From Actinomycetota bacterium (GTDB lineage Bacteria > Actinomycetota > Actinomycetes > Propionibacteriales > Nocardioidaceae): a stretch of 64,000 bases of DNA. Positions 43,367 to 51,263 of this stretch are shown here, in pieces (the stretch's first letter is position 1; every line of letters begins with the position of its first letter). The notes beneath the pieces were generated by a model. That model ran no database searches, was not told the DNA's origin, and worked only from the letters and a program-made list of their open reading frames with translations. The position numbers and the translations under genes are program-made. The stretch spans positions 29,718-93,717 of the forward strand of contig WLJH01000015.1 in assembly GCA_009701885.1 (NCBI GenBank), given 5' to 3'.

Positions 43367-44020
43367 GTGCTGACGACCGCCCGCATCCTCGCCGCGACGC
43401 TGCTCACCAGCGCGCTGGCCGGGGCCGGTGCCGTCACCCTGGTGGCCGGCCCGCCGGCGTACGCCGCCCCGGAGCCGTCCTGCACCGACGTCGGCGTGCC
43501 CACCCAGACCCGCCAGGCGCAGGCCGTCTTCACCGGCGAGGTCCGCTCGGTCACGACCAGCCCGGTCGAGGGCGACCGTCGCGGGGTGGAGCTCGTGCAC
43601 GAGGTCACCGTCGAGGCCGTCTACAAGGCCGCGCGGGTCGACGTCCCCGCCGAGCTGCAGGTCCTCACCACCCGCGGCGTGCCCGGCGCCTGCAACCTCG
43701 GACGCCTCGCGGAGGGCGAGCAGGTCGTGTTCTTCGTGCGTGCGCAGACCGACGAGGAGGGCCAGGTCGCCGAGCCGCTGGTCTTCGTCGCCTCCGGTGA
43801 CTCCGGCACCGCCGCCGCCGACGCCGACCTGCTCGACGCTGTCGAGCGCATCCTGCCCAACCCCTCGCCGCCGGTCCCCGCGGACCCGGCACAGGCGGAG
43901 TTCGAGCCGCTCCCGGTCGACGAGCCCGCCCCGCTCAGCCGCGCCGTGGCCCCGGGCGCCGCGCTCGTCGTCGCCGGGCTGCTCGGGCTCTTCGTCGTAC
44001 GCCGGCTCAACCGCCGCTGA
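43367..44020 (+). CDS. Secreted/membrane-anchored hypothetical protein
   Basis: Signal peptide, NTR/TIMP-like QAQAVFTGEVRSV..., C-terminal TM ALVVAGLLGLFVVRRLNRR; GTG start. Confidence 0.7.
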   Translation: MLTTARILAATLLTSALAGAGAVTLVAGPPAYAAPEPSCTDVGVPTQTRQAQAVFTGEVRSVTTSPVEGDRRGVELVHEVTVEAVYKAARVDVPAELQVLTTRGVPGACNLGRLAEGEQVVFFVRAQTDEEGQVAEPLVFVASGDSGTAAADADLLDAVERILPNPSPPVPADPAQAEFEPLPVDEPAPLSRAVAPGAALVVAGLLGLFVVRRLNRR

Positions 44021-44026
44021 GGCCGG

Positions 44027-44164
44027 TCGGGCCGGGTTCGTCGGCTACCCGACAAACCTTGCGTCCGCGCCGGGCCGGGTTCGTCGGCTCCCCGACAAAC
44101 CCGGAAGTCCCACGACAGAACTTCGTCGTGGGACTTCCGGGTATCGACGTCACCCGACAAATCT
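44027..44164. repeat. Intergenic inverted-repeat cluster (family F)
   Basis: GGTTCGTCGGCTACCCGACAAACC, GGTTCGTCGGCTCCCCGACAAACC, and a 16-bp hairpin CCGGAAGTCCCACGAC-N8-GTCGTGGGACTTCCGG (44101-44140). Confidence 0.75.
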
Positions 44165-44268
44165 CGCGGCGCGCCCCATCGGCGCAGGACCGTACTGAGC
44201 CGCCCCGGCCCACGAGGCGAGTGGAGTGCGTACGACGCGGCAGCCGCGTCATGCGCACTCCGGTCGGG

Positions 44269-44895
44269 TCAGAGGTACATGCCCCCGGAGTCGCCCGGCG
44301 CGTGCGGCGCCTCGGCGCCGGGCTGCGGGGCCGCCCCGCCCGGACCGACCGGCAGCCCGCGGCGCATCTGCTCGAACTGCGCCCGCGCCGCCATCTGCTG
44401 GGCGTAGATCGCGGTCTGCAGGCCGTGGAACAGTCCCTCGAGCCAGCCGACCAGCTGGGCCTGGGCGATGCGGAGCTCCCCCTCGGACGGGGTGACGTCC
44501 TCGGTGAAGGGCAGCGAGAGCCGGTGCAGCTCCTCGACCAGCTCGGGGGCAAGGCCGGCCTCGAGCTCGGTGATGGAGGCGGCGTGGATGTCGCGGAGGC
44601 GGTTGCGGCTGGCCTCGTCGAGGGGGGCCGCCTTCACCTCCTCGAGGAGCTGGCGGATCATCCCGCCGATCCGCATGACCTTCGCCGGCTGCTCCACCAG
44701 CTCGGTGATGTGCCGCTCGTCGTCGTCCTCGTCGTCCTCGGACTGCCCCGCCGCTGCGGCGGCCAGGGCCTGCGCCTGCGCGGCGGGGATGGTGCCGAGG
44801 GGCTGACCGTCAGGACCGACGACGACCACGACCTGCTCGCCGTCGGCGTCGGGACCGCCCTGCTGGTCGGCCGGGGCCTGCTGCTGCTCGCTCAT
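44269..44895 (-). CDS. bpa: Bacterial proteasome activator (Bpa/PafE) family protein
   Basis: VEQPAKVMRIGGMIRQLLEEVKAAPLDEASRNRLRDIHAASITELEAGLAPELVEELHRLSLPF; C-terminus ...GGMYL. Confidence 0.9.
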   Translation of the reverse strand: MSEQQQAPADQQGGPDADGEQVVVVVGPDGQPLGTIPAAQAQALAAAAAGQSEDDEDDDERHITELVEQPAKVMRIGGMIRQLLEEVKAAPLDEASRNRLRDIHAASITELEAGLAPELVEELHRLSLPFTEDVTPSEGELRIAQAQLVGWLEGLFHGLQTAIYAQQMAARAQFEQMRRGLPVGPGGAAPQPGAEAPHAPGDSGGMYL

Positions 44896-44909
44896 GTCGC
44901 CCACCGTAG

Positions 44910-45893
44910 TCACGCCCCGGTGGTGAGCAGGATCTTGCCCGTGTGGGCGCCGGACTCCATCAGCTCGTGGGCCGCGACTGCCTCCTCCAGCGGCATCGTG
45001 GTGTGCACGACCGGGCGCACGCTGCCGTCGGCGACCAGCGGCCAGACGTGCTCCACGACGCCTGCGCAGATCGCCGACTTTCCCTCCACCGGACGCGAGC
45101 GCAGCGACGTCGCGATCACGGCGCCGCGCTTGCGCAGCAGGGCGTTGATGTCGAGCTCGGCCTTCGAGCCGCCCTGCATGCCGATCACGACCAGCCGGCC
45201 CTCGAGCGCCAGGACGTCGACGTTGCGGGAGAGGTACTTCGCGCCCATGTTGTCCAGCACCACGTCGGCGCCATGGCCGCCGGTGGCCTCGCGCACGACC
45301 TCCACGAAGTCCTGCTCGCGGTAGTCGATCGTGATGTCGGCGCCCAGCGAGCGGCAGAACGCCAGCTTCTCCGCGGTCCCACCGGTCGTGGCCACCCGCG
45401 CCCCCAGGGCGTGGGCGAGCTGGATCGCGAACGTCCCGATCCCGCCCGCGCCGCCGTGCACGAGCAGCGTCTCGTCGGGGCGCAGGCCGGCCACCATGAA
45501 GACGTTGGACCACACGGTCGCCGCGACCTCCGGCAGCGCGGCGGCCGTCAGCAGGTCGACCCCGGCGGGCACCGGCATGACCTGCCCCGCGGGCACGGCC
45601 ACCTTCTCGGCGTACCCGCCTCCCGCGAGCAGCGCGCACACCTCCTGGCCCGTCTCGAGCCCGGTCACGCCCTCGCCGAGCGCCAGCACCCGGCCCGAGC
45701 ACTCCATCCCGATGATCTCCGAGGCGCCCGGGGGCGGGGGGTAGAAGCCGCGGCGCTGCAGCAGGTCGGCCCGGTTGAGCCCCGCGGCGACCACCTCGAG
45801 CAGCACCTCGCCGGCTCCGGCGACAGGATCGGGTACGTCGGTGACGGACAGGACCTCGGGACCACCGGTCCCCTGGGCGACGACGGCACGCAT
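44910..45893 (-). CDS. NAD(P)H-quinone oxidoreductase, zinc-binding dehydrogenase family (PIG3-like)
   Basis: MRAVVAQGTGGPEVLSVTDVPDPVAGAGEVLLEVVAAGLNRADLLQRRGFYPPPPGASEIIGMECSGRV. Confidence 0.95.
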   Translation of the reverse strand: MRAVVAQGTGGPEVLSVTDVPDPVAGAGEVLLEVVAAGLNRADLLQRRGFYPPPPGASEIIGMECSGRVLALGEGVTGLETGQEVCALLAGGGYAEKVAVPAGQVMPVPAGVDLLTAAALPEVAATVWSNVFMVAGLRPDETLLVHGGAGGIGTFAIQLAHALGARVATTGGTAEKLAFCRSLGADITIDYREQDFVEVVREATGGHGADVVLDNMGAKYLSRNVDVLALEGRLVVIGMQGGSKAELDINALLRKRGAVIATSLRSRPVEGKSAICAGVVEHVWPLVADGSVRPVVHTTMPLEEAVAAHELMESGAHTGKILLTTGA

Positions 45894-46034
45894 GGCCGCG
45901 ACGCTACCCAGCCGCCCGGGTGCCGGCCTCGCCCGCCCGGGGTGGCTCGCCCGCTCGGGGTGCTGGGCCCGCGTGCGTCGCCGGTGACCGGGGGTGCCGA
46001 CAGCCGGTCCGACCGTGCCCGCCGTGCCCGCCGG

Positions 46035-46082
46035 GGTCGAGGTGCGGGTCGAGGTGCGAGTCGAGGTGCGAGTCGAGGTGCG
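46035..46082 (+). repeat. Tandem repeat, 4 x 12 nt (RGTCGAGGTGCG)
   Basis: GGTCGAGGTGCG x2, AGTCGAGGTGCG x2. Confidence 0.85.
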
Positions 46083-46105
46083 GGGACGCGCAGGAGCGCG
46101 TCCTC

Positions 46106-46141
46106 AGGCCTCGACCCAGGCCTCGACCCAGGCCTCGACCC
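46106..46141 (+). repeat. Tandem repeat, 3 x 12 nt (AGGCCTCGACCC)
   Basis: AGGCCTCGACCC x3; complementary in part to the upstream array. Confidence 0.85.
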
Positions 46142-46242
46142 GAGAGGGGCTGTCCCGCTGGTGGAGCTGCGCCGGGCTGTCCCGGTGGTCGAGGTGCGGG
46201 CGGAGCGAGCCACGAGACCCGCCCGCGCCGTACGCCGGCGGC

Positions 46243-46572
46243 TCAGGCGTCCTCGAGGTCCCGCACGTCCGCGGTGTGGTCCACGGCGCTGTCGTCGGGG
46301 ACCTCGACGTCCACCTTCGGCTCGTCGGCACCGCGCGGCCGGTCCCAGGACTCGGCGAGGGCGCGGGCGCGGCCGGCCAGCTCCTCGACCTTCTCGGGGT
46401 CGGCGCCCTGGCGCCCGGCGGCCAGGCCGAGCAGGAACGTCGAGATCGGCGCCGCGGGACGCGTGACGTTGTGCGCGGCGACCCTGGCCAGGTCCAGCAC
46501 GAGGCCCTCGTCGACCTCGGCGTCGAGGTCCAGCGCGTCGCAGAGCTCGTCGATCCAGTCGTGCAGGTTCAC
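46243..46572 (-). CDS. DUF6457-like small protein downstream of mobA
   Basis: MNLHDWIDELCDALDLDAEVDEGLVLDLARVAAHNVTRPAAPISTFLLGLAAGRQG. Confidence 0.75.
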   Translation of the reverse strand: MNLHDWIDELCDALDLDAEVDEGLVLDLARVAAHNVTRPAAPISTFLLGLAAGRQGADPEKVEELAGRARALAESWDRPRGADEPKVDVEVPDDSAVDHTADVRDLEDA

Positions 46573-46784
46573 TCGGCCCACTATCCGCGGGGCCACCACG
46601 GGCGACAAGCCCCCGGCAGGGTCCGGGCGCGTCGCGGGCCCGACCCTGGGCGTGCCGTCTGGTCGCGCGGGCTCGTCAGACGACGTACACAAGCGCCTCG
46701 CGCCGGCCACGCCCCCGGGGGACGGGCCCGCCGCACCTGACTTCGGTACGTCGGTTGACGAGCGGCCCGGTCGCCGCCGCGGAC

Positions 46785-47411
46785 TCAGTCCTCCGCGAGG
46801 TCCCGCAGGTCCTCCCAGGTGTCCACGTCGCGGTGCTCGTCCCCGACCGTCGGCACCTCGGCCAGCCGCAGGGGCGCGAGCAGCGCCCGCAGCGCCATGC
46901 CGTGCTGCCCCTCCCGGTCGGGCCGTACGCCGTCGAGCCGGTCGGTCCGCAGCACCAGCGCCAGGGGGTGCCGGCCTCCGGGGTCGAGCAGGCGGGCCCC
47001 GTCGGCGTCGTCGACCCCGGCCCGCAGCCGGTCGAAGGTCGCGGGCGTGACCCGGGGCATGTCGACGGCCAGCACCGCCAGGAGCGGCGGCGGCCGCAGC
47101 AGCGCGTCGCGACCGGTGAGCAGGCCGGCGACCGGACCGCCGTGCCGCGGGTCCTCCCGGACGAAGGTCACGGGGCGGTCGGTCGGCACCTCGTCGCCGA
47201 CCACCACCACCTCGCGGGCGTCCAGCACCGCCTCGAGCGCGTGCGCCAGCAGCGTGCGGCCGCCGAGCTCGACGGAGGCCTTGTCGATCCCGCCCATCCG
47301 CGCAGCGGTGCCACCCGCGAGGACGACCGCGGAGAAGGCCCCCAGCGCGGAGGGCGACGACGGGACGGGCGGCGGTGAGGACGGGCTCGGGCTCACGGGC
47401 AGCACTCTCAC
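46785..47411 (-). CDS. mobA: Molybdenum cofactor guanylyltransferase family protein
   Basis: FSAVVLAGGTAARMGGIDKASVELGGRTLLAHAL...VDMPRVTP. Confidence 0.88.
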   Translation of the reverse strand: MRVLPVSPSPSSPPPVPSSPSALGAFSAVVLAGGTAARMGGIDKASVELGGRTLLAHALEAVLDAREVVVVGDEVPTDRPVTFVREDPRHGGPVAGLLTGRDALLRPPPLLAVLAVDMPRVTPATFDRLRAGVDDADGARLLDPGGRHPLALVLRTDRLDGVRPDREGQHGMALRALLAPLRLAEVPTVGDEHRDVDTWEDLRDLAED

Positions 47412-47443
47412 AGACCCCGGGGCCGGGGTGGGAGGGTGGAGAC

Positions 47444-48226
47444 ATGACTCACCCCGTGCTCCGGGTCGCGCTGGTCCAGGTCGCCTCCGACCGCGACCCG
47501 GCCCGCAACCGCGAGCGCCTGGCCGAGCTGGTCCCCGAGGGTGCGGACCTGGTGGTCCTGCCGGAGGCGTTCGCCCGTGACTTCGGTCCGGTCGACGACG
47601 ACCTCGCCCCGGCGGGAGAGGAGCAGGGCGGGCCCTTCGACACCGAGCTCTCCCGGGTCGCGGCCGCCCGCGGCACGACCGTCGTCGCGGGTTCCTTCGA
47701 GCGCAGCGACGACCCGACCCGCCCGTTCAACACCCTGCTCGTGCGGGGCGGTGCGGTGGCGGCGTACCGCAAGATCCACCTCTACGACTCCTTCGGCTAC
47801 CGCGAGTCCGACCGGCTCACGGCCGGTCCCACCACCCCGGTCACCGTCGAGGTCGGTGGACTCGTCGTCGGCCTGATGACCTGCTACGACCTGCGGTTCC
47901 CCGAGCACGCCCGCGCCCTGGTCGACGCGGGCGCCCAGCTGCTCGTGGTGCCGGCGGCGTGGGTCGCCGGGGAGCGCAAGGTCGACCACTGGCGCACCCT
48001 CGTGCGGGCGCGCGCGATCGAGAACACCGTCTTCGTCGCCGCCTGCGCCCAGCCCGCCCCGCGCTACAGCGGGCACTCGATGGTCGTCGACCCGCTCGGC
48101 GACGTGCTCGCGGAGGCCGGTCCCGGCAGCGCTGACGAGGTCGAGGTCGTGCGGGCCGAGGTGGGCCTCACACGCCTGCTCGAGGCCCGTCGGACCAACC
48201 CCTCCCTGGCCAACCGACGGTTGTAA
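47444..48226 (+). CDS. Carbon-nitrogen hydrolase (nitrilase/omega-amidase family)
   Basis: VVLPEAFARDFG...YRKIHLYDSFGYRES...VGLMTCYDLRFPEHARAL. Confidence 0.93.
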   Translation: MTHPVLRVALVQVASDRDPARNRERLAELVPEGADLVVLPEAFARDFGPVDDDLAPAGEEQGGPFDTELSRVAAARGTTVVAGSFERSDDPTRPFNTLLVRGGAVAAYRKIHLYDSFGYRESDRLTAGPTTPVTVEVGGLVVGLMTCYDLRFPEHARALVDAGAQLLVVPAAWVAGERKVDHWRTLVRARAIENTVFVAACAQPAPRYSGHSMVVDPLGDVLAEAGPGSADEVEVVRAEVGLTRLLEARRTNPSLANRRL

Positions 48227-48237
48227 GGTCCTTCGGC

Positions 48238-49530
48238 GTGTCCCGAGCCGCCCCCCGACGTCGCGCCGAGAAGCCGCGCCGCGTCCGCCGGGGTCGCGAC
48301 CGGGCCCCCGTGGCGCCCGCCTCGCTGGCCGTCGGCCCCGTCGTACGTCGGGTGTCCGACGAGCCCGCACCGGCCCCCGCCGCCGAGGCCCCCGCCGCCG
48401 ACGTCCCCGCCGCCCCCAAGCCCACCCCGCCCGCCGCGCCCGCAGCAGTCGCGGCACCGCCGTCCACCGCCGTCGCTGGCCAGGACAGCCCCGACAGCCC
48501 CGCACGCCCCGACCAGCCCTCCGCCCGCGCCACCGCCTGGCGCGAGCGCCTGACCCGCCTCCGCCGCTCCCGCGTCCCGCAGGTCGCCTGGTGGCTGACC
48601 GTCCTGACCGGCACCGCGCTGCTCGTGTGCGGCGCCGTGCCGGTCGGCCCGTCGTGGCTGGGCGGGGCCGGCTCGGTGGCGGTCGTGACGGCCTACACCT
48701 GGGCGCTCGCCGCCCGCACCGGCGGCCGGCCCGCGGTCTTCGGCACCCTGGCCCTGGTGGTGGGCGTGCTCGTGCTGCTCATCGACGACGACCGCGGTCG
48801 CACCGGTGCCGCCGTGATGACCTGCGCGATCGCCGCGGTGCTGGCGGTCATGACGACGGTCCCGGCGAAGCGGTTCCGCGAGGCGGCGCGCGAGTGCACC
48901 CTCGCGGTGGCCGTCGCCTCGGTCGGAGCGCTGGCGACCGTCGGGTTCGCCCCGGCACTGACCGTCGTGCGTTTCCAGTACGTCACCCTCGGCCTGGCCC
49001 TCGTCGGCGCCTTCCTGCTCGTGCACCGCCTCGGCGCCGGCTTCCACGGCCTCGGGCGCCGCGGCCTGCTCGCCACCGTCGGGGGCGGCGCGGTGCTGCT
49101 CGCCTTCGTCGGGTACGCCGAGCTGCTGCGCACCTACGGCCCCAGCGACCTGGTCGCCACCCTGCTCGACGGCGTGCGCTGGTGCCGGGAGAACCTCGGC
49201 GCCTTCCCGCGCCCCCTCGAGACCGTCCTCGGCGTGCCCGCCCTCGCGTGGGGCTGCCACATGCGCGCCCGCCGCCGCCAGGGCTGGTGGGTCTGCGCGT
49301 TCGGCGCCGCCGGCACCGCCTCGGTCGCCAACGCCCTCACCGACCCCTCGGTCGCGCTGCTCGAGAGCGGCCTCTCCGTGCTCTACGGGCTCGTCCTCGG
49401 CCTGGTCCTGGGGTACGCCGTCATCCGGGTCGACCTGCGCCTCACCGGCTCCCGCGGCCGCCGTGCCCGCCGCGACGAGCAGGACTCCGCCGAGCGCCCC
49501 GAGCCCGCCCGCAGCCGCGCCCTGTTCTGA
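48238..49530 (+). CDS. Multi-spanning membrane protein of unknown function
   Basis: Pro/Ala-rich N-terminus followed by many TM segments. Confidence 0.7.
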   Translation: MSRAAPRRRAEKPRRVRRGRDRAPVAPASLAVGPVVRRVSDEPAPAPAAEAPAADVPAAPKPTPPAAPAAVAAPPSTAVAGQDSPDSPARPDQPSARATAWRERLTRLRRSRVPQVAWWLTVLTGTALLVCGAVPVGPSWLGGAGSVAVVTAYTWALAARTGGRPAVFGTLALVVGVLVLLIDDDRGRTGAAVMTCAIAAVLAVMTTVPAKRFREAARECTLAVAVASVGALATVGFAPALTVVRFQYVTLGLALVGAFLLVHRLGAGFHGLGRRGLLATVGGGAVLLAFVGYAELLRTYGPSDLVATLLDGVRWCRENLGAFPRPLETVLGVPALAWGCHMRARRRQGWWVCAFGAAGTASVANALTDPSVALLESGLSVLYGLVLGLVLGYAVIRVDLRLTGSRGRRARRDEQDSAERPEPARSRALF

Positions 49531-49557
49531 GGGCGGGGACCGCTCACGCGGCACTGC

Positions 49558-49601
49558 CTCGAGCGCGACTCGGCACGGGTTCGAGCGCGACTCCCCGGCG
49601 C
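49558..49601 (+). repeat. Two further 22-nt-spaced repeat units, possibly related to family D
   Basis: CTCGAGCGCGACTCGGCACGGG / TTCGAGCGCGACTCCCCGGCGC. Confidence 0.5.
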
Positions 49602-49649
49602 CGGGCCGAGCGAATCGGGGTACGCACCGGTAACCCTTAGGTTCGATCC

Positions 49650-49880
49650 GTGCCCCGCGAACAGCTGATCGACATCGTGGCCGAGATGGTCGCCAACGTG
49701 CTCGAGGTGACGGTGGCCCCGGGCGCGGAGGTCGCCGCCGGGCAGACCGTGGCGCTGCTGGAGTCGATGAAGATGGAGATCCCGGTGATCTCCGAGCACG
49801 CCGGCACCGTCACCGCGGTGACGGTCACGCCGGGCGACGTCGTCCAGGAGGGCGACGTGCTGCTCACCCTCCGCGCCTGA
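49650..49880 (+). CDS. Biotin/lipoyl attachment domain protein (stand-alone carrier)
   Basis: VALLESMKMEIPVISEHAGTVTAVTVTPGDVVQEGDVLLTL; GTG start. Confidence 0.93.
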   Translation: MPREQLIDIVAEMVANVLEVTVAPGAEVAAGQTVALLESMKMEIPVISEHAGTVTAVTVTPGDVVQEGDVLLTLRA

Positions 49881-49920
49881 GCGCCTCCTGAGCGCCCCGG
49901 GGACGCTCCCGGCCAGCCGG

Positions 49921-50005
49921 CAGAGAGGGCGGGATTCGAACCCGCGGTAGCTCTCGCTACGACCGCTTTCAAGGCGGTTCCGATCGGCCACTCCGGCACC
50001 TCTCC
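49921..50005 (-). tRNA. tRNA-Ser(UGA)
   Basis: GGAGAGGTGCCGGAGTGGCCGATCGGAACCGCCTTGAAAGCGG...GGGTTCGAATCCCGCCCTCTCTG; anticodon TGA, long variable arm. Confidence 0.95.
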
Positions 50006-50164
50006 TCGGCCCGCCGCCGCAGTGCCGGACCACCGCCAGCCTAGGAGACGCTCCCCGTGCCCCCGCTGTCCGCCCCTGCGCCGGACGGTGGTGCGCCGCA
50101 CACGCCTCGACCGCGGCCGACCCGGCCCGCCGCCCGGTTGCACCCCGCTTGAGAGGATGGCGCC

Positions 50165-50632
50165 ATGTCGACGCTGCCCACGCCGTACACCTACCGCCTG
50201 GCGCCCGCCCTCGCCGCCCGGCTGGTCGGGCCGGCGCTGGTGCTGCTGGCGGTCCTCGTCCTGGGCCTCACCGCCCTCGTGGCCGCCGCCGACCTCTCCC
50301 CGGACCTCCTCGTCCTCGGCGCGGCCCTCGGCCTGCTGGCCGTCCTGGGCCTCGGCTGGTGGCTGCGCACGCGGGCGTGGGTGCTTCGCGTCGACGAGGA
50401 CGGGTACGCCGTCGGGCTGGTGCGCGGCGCCGGCACCCGCCGCGCGCGCTGGACCGACGTGGCGCAGGCGGCGACCGCGAGCCCGCGCGGCATCCCGTGC
50501 TTCGTGCTGCACCTCAAGGACGGCACCGCCACCACGATCCCGGTGCAGGCCCTGGCGGTGGACCGCGAGGACTTCGTGCGGGAGATGCAGCGCCGGCTCG
50601 CCGCCGGCCAGAAGCTCCGCCCGCTCTCCTGA
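50165..50632 (+). CDS. Small membrane protein with PH-like C-terminal domain
   Basis: Two TM segments then WVLRVDEDGYAVGLVRGAGTRRARWTDVAQAATASPRGIPCFVLHLKDG. Confidence 0.75.
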   Translation: MSTLPTPYTYRLAPALAARLVGPALVLLAVLVLGLTALVAAADLSPDLLVLGAALGLLAVLGLGWWLRTRAWVLRVDEDGYAVGLVRGAGTRRARWTDVAQAATASPRGIPCFVLHLKDGTATTIPVQALAVDREDFVREMQRRLAAGQKLRPLS

Positions 50633-50725
50633 CGCCCGCCCGGCCGACCGGGTGCGGTCCCGGCCATCCGCAGGGCGATTCGGCGGGCGCGCCGCGCTGC
50701 TAGTAGCCTGTCGGCGCTGTCGCGA

Positions 50726-50819
50726 GGAGGCGTCGCCTAGTCAGGTCTATGGCGCCCGCCTGCTAAGCGGGTTTGGGGCTACAACCCCATCGAGGGTTCA
50801 AATCCCTCCGCCTCCGCCA
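50726..50819 (+). tRNA. tRNA-Ser(GCU), encoded CCA
   Basis: GGAGGCGTCGCCTAGTCAGGTCTATGGCGCCCGCCTGCTAAGCGGGTTTGGGG...GAGGGTTCAAATCCCTCCGCCTCCGCCA; anticodon GCT. Confidence 0.95.
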
Positions 50820-50890
50820 GCCTCGGCCCCCGTCCGCCAGGTCGGGGGCCGAGCCGTCTGCCCCGGGGCTCGCCCTCGGGTGTCGCCTCA

Positions 50891-50910
50891 GTTGCAGGTT
50901 TCTGCATTGC
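50891..50910. promoter_or_regulatory. Putative LuxR-regulator operator upstream of the peptide gene
   Basis: GTTGCAGGTTTCTGCATTGC; 15/20 identical to the site at 52364-52383 on the opposite strand. Confidence 0.65.
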
Positions 50911-51014
50911 ACAGAGGTGAGCCAGCGCAGCCGTGGGGATCCCCGCGGGCCCGACGCATGATGGGTGCCGAGGGCCGTTCCGTGGGCCCGCAGCCACGAG
51001 GGAGACCACACCGC

Positions 51015-51149
51015 ATGACCATCCTCCGCAAGGCCGGCGTCGTCCTGGCCACCTCGATCATGTCCCTGGGCGTCCTCGGCGCCGTCTCGCCCGCCGAGGC
51101 CAAGGACACCAGCTGGGGCTGCGGCGGTTTCTGCCGCACCGCTCCCTGA
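51015..51149 (+). CDS. Small secreted Cys-containing peptide (candidate signalling or antimicrobial peptide precursor)
   Basis: MTILRKAGVVLATSIMSLGVLGAVSPAEAKDTSWGCGGFCRTAP; AGGGAG-type RBS; Sec signal peptide with a probable site after AEA. Confidence 0.7.
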   Translation: MTILRKAGVVLATSIMSLGVLGAVSPAEAKDTSWGCGGFCRTAP

Positions 51150-51227
51150 CCCTCCGCTCCACCCGCAGACCCGGCCGACCACCCTCTCGGCCGAGGTGGC
51201 CACCCACCCCCCTGGGCCACCGACACC

Positions 51228-51263
51228 TGACCCGGCGCCCGGACGTCCCCCGGCGCCGGGTCA
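51228..51263. terminator. Strong hairpin between convergent peptide and regulator genes
   Basis: TGACCCGGCGCC-N12-GGCGCCGGGTCA, 12-bp perfect stem; includes the regulator stop codon. Confidence 0.7.

Noticed and set aside
46573-46784. Possible Moco-type riboswitch between mobA and the DUF6457 gene
   Set aside because: Gap is long and GC-rich but I could not identify a recognisable Moco RNA pattern; no support beyond position.
50022-51149. 375-aa ORF containing tRNA-Ser and the small peptide
   Set aside because: Runs through a tRNA gene and has an arginine/proline-rich out-of-frame composition; only the last 44 codons look like a real gene.
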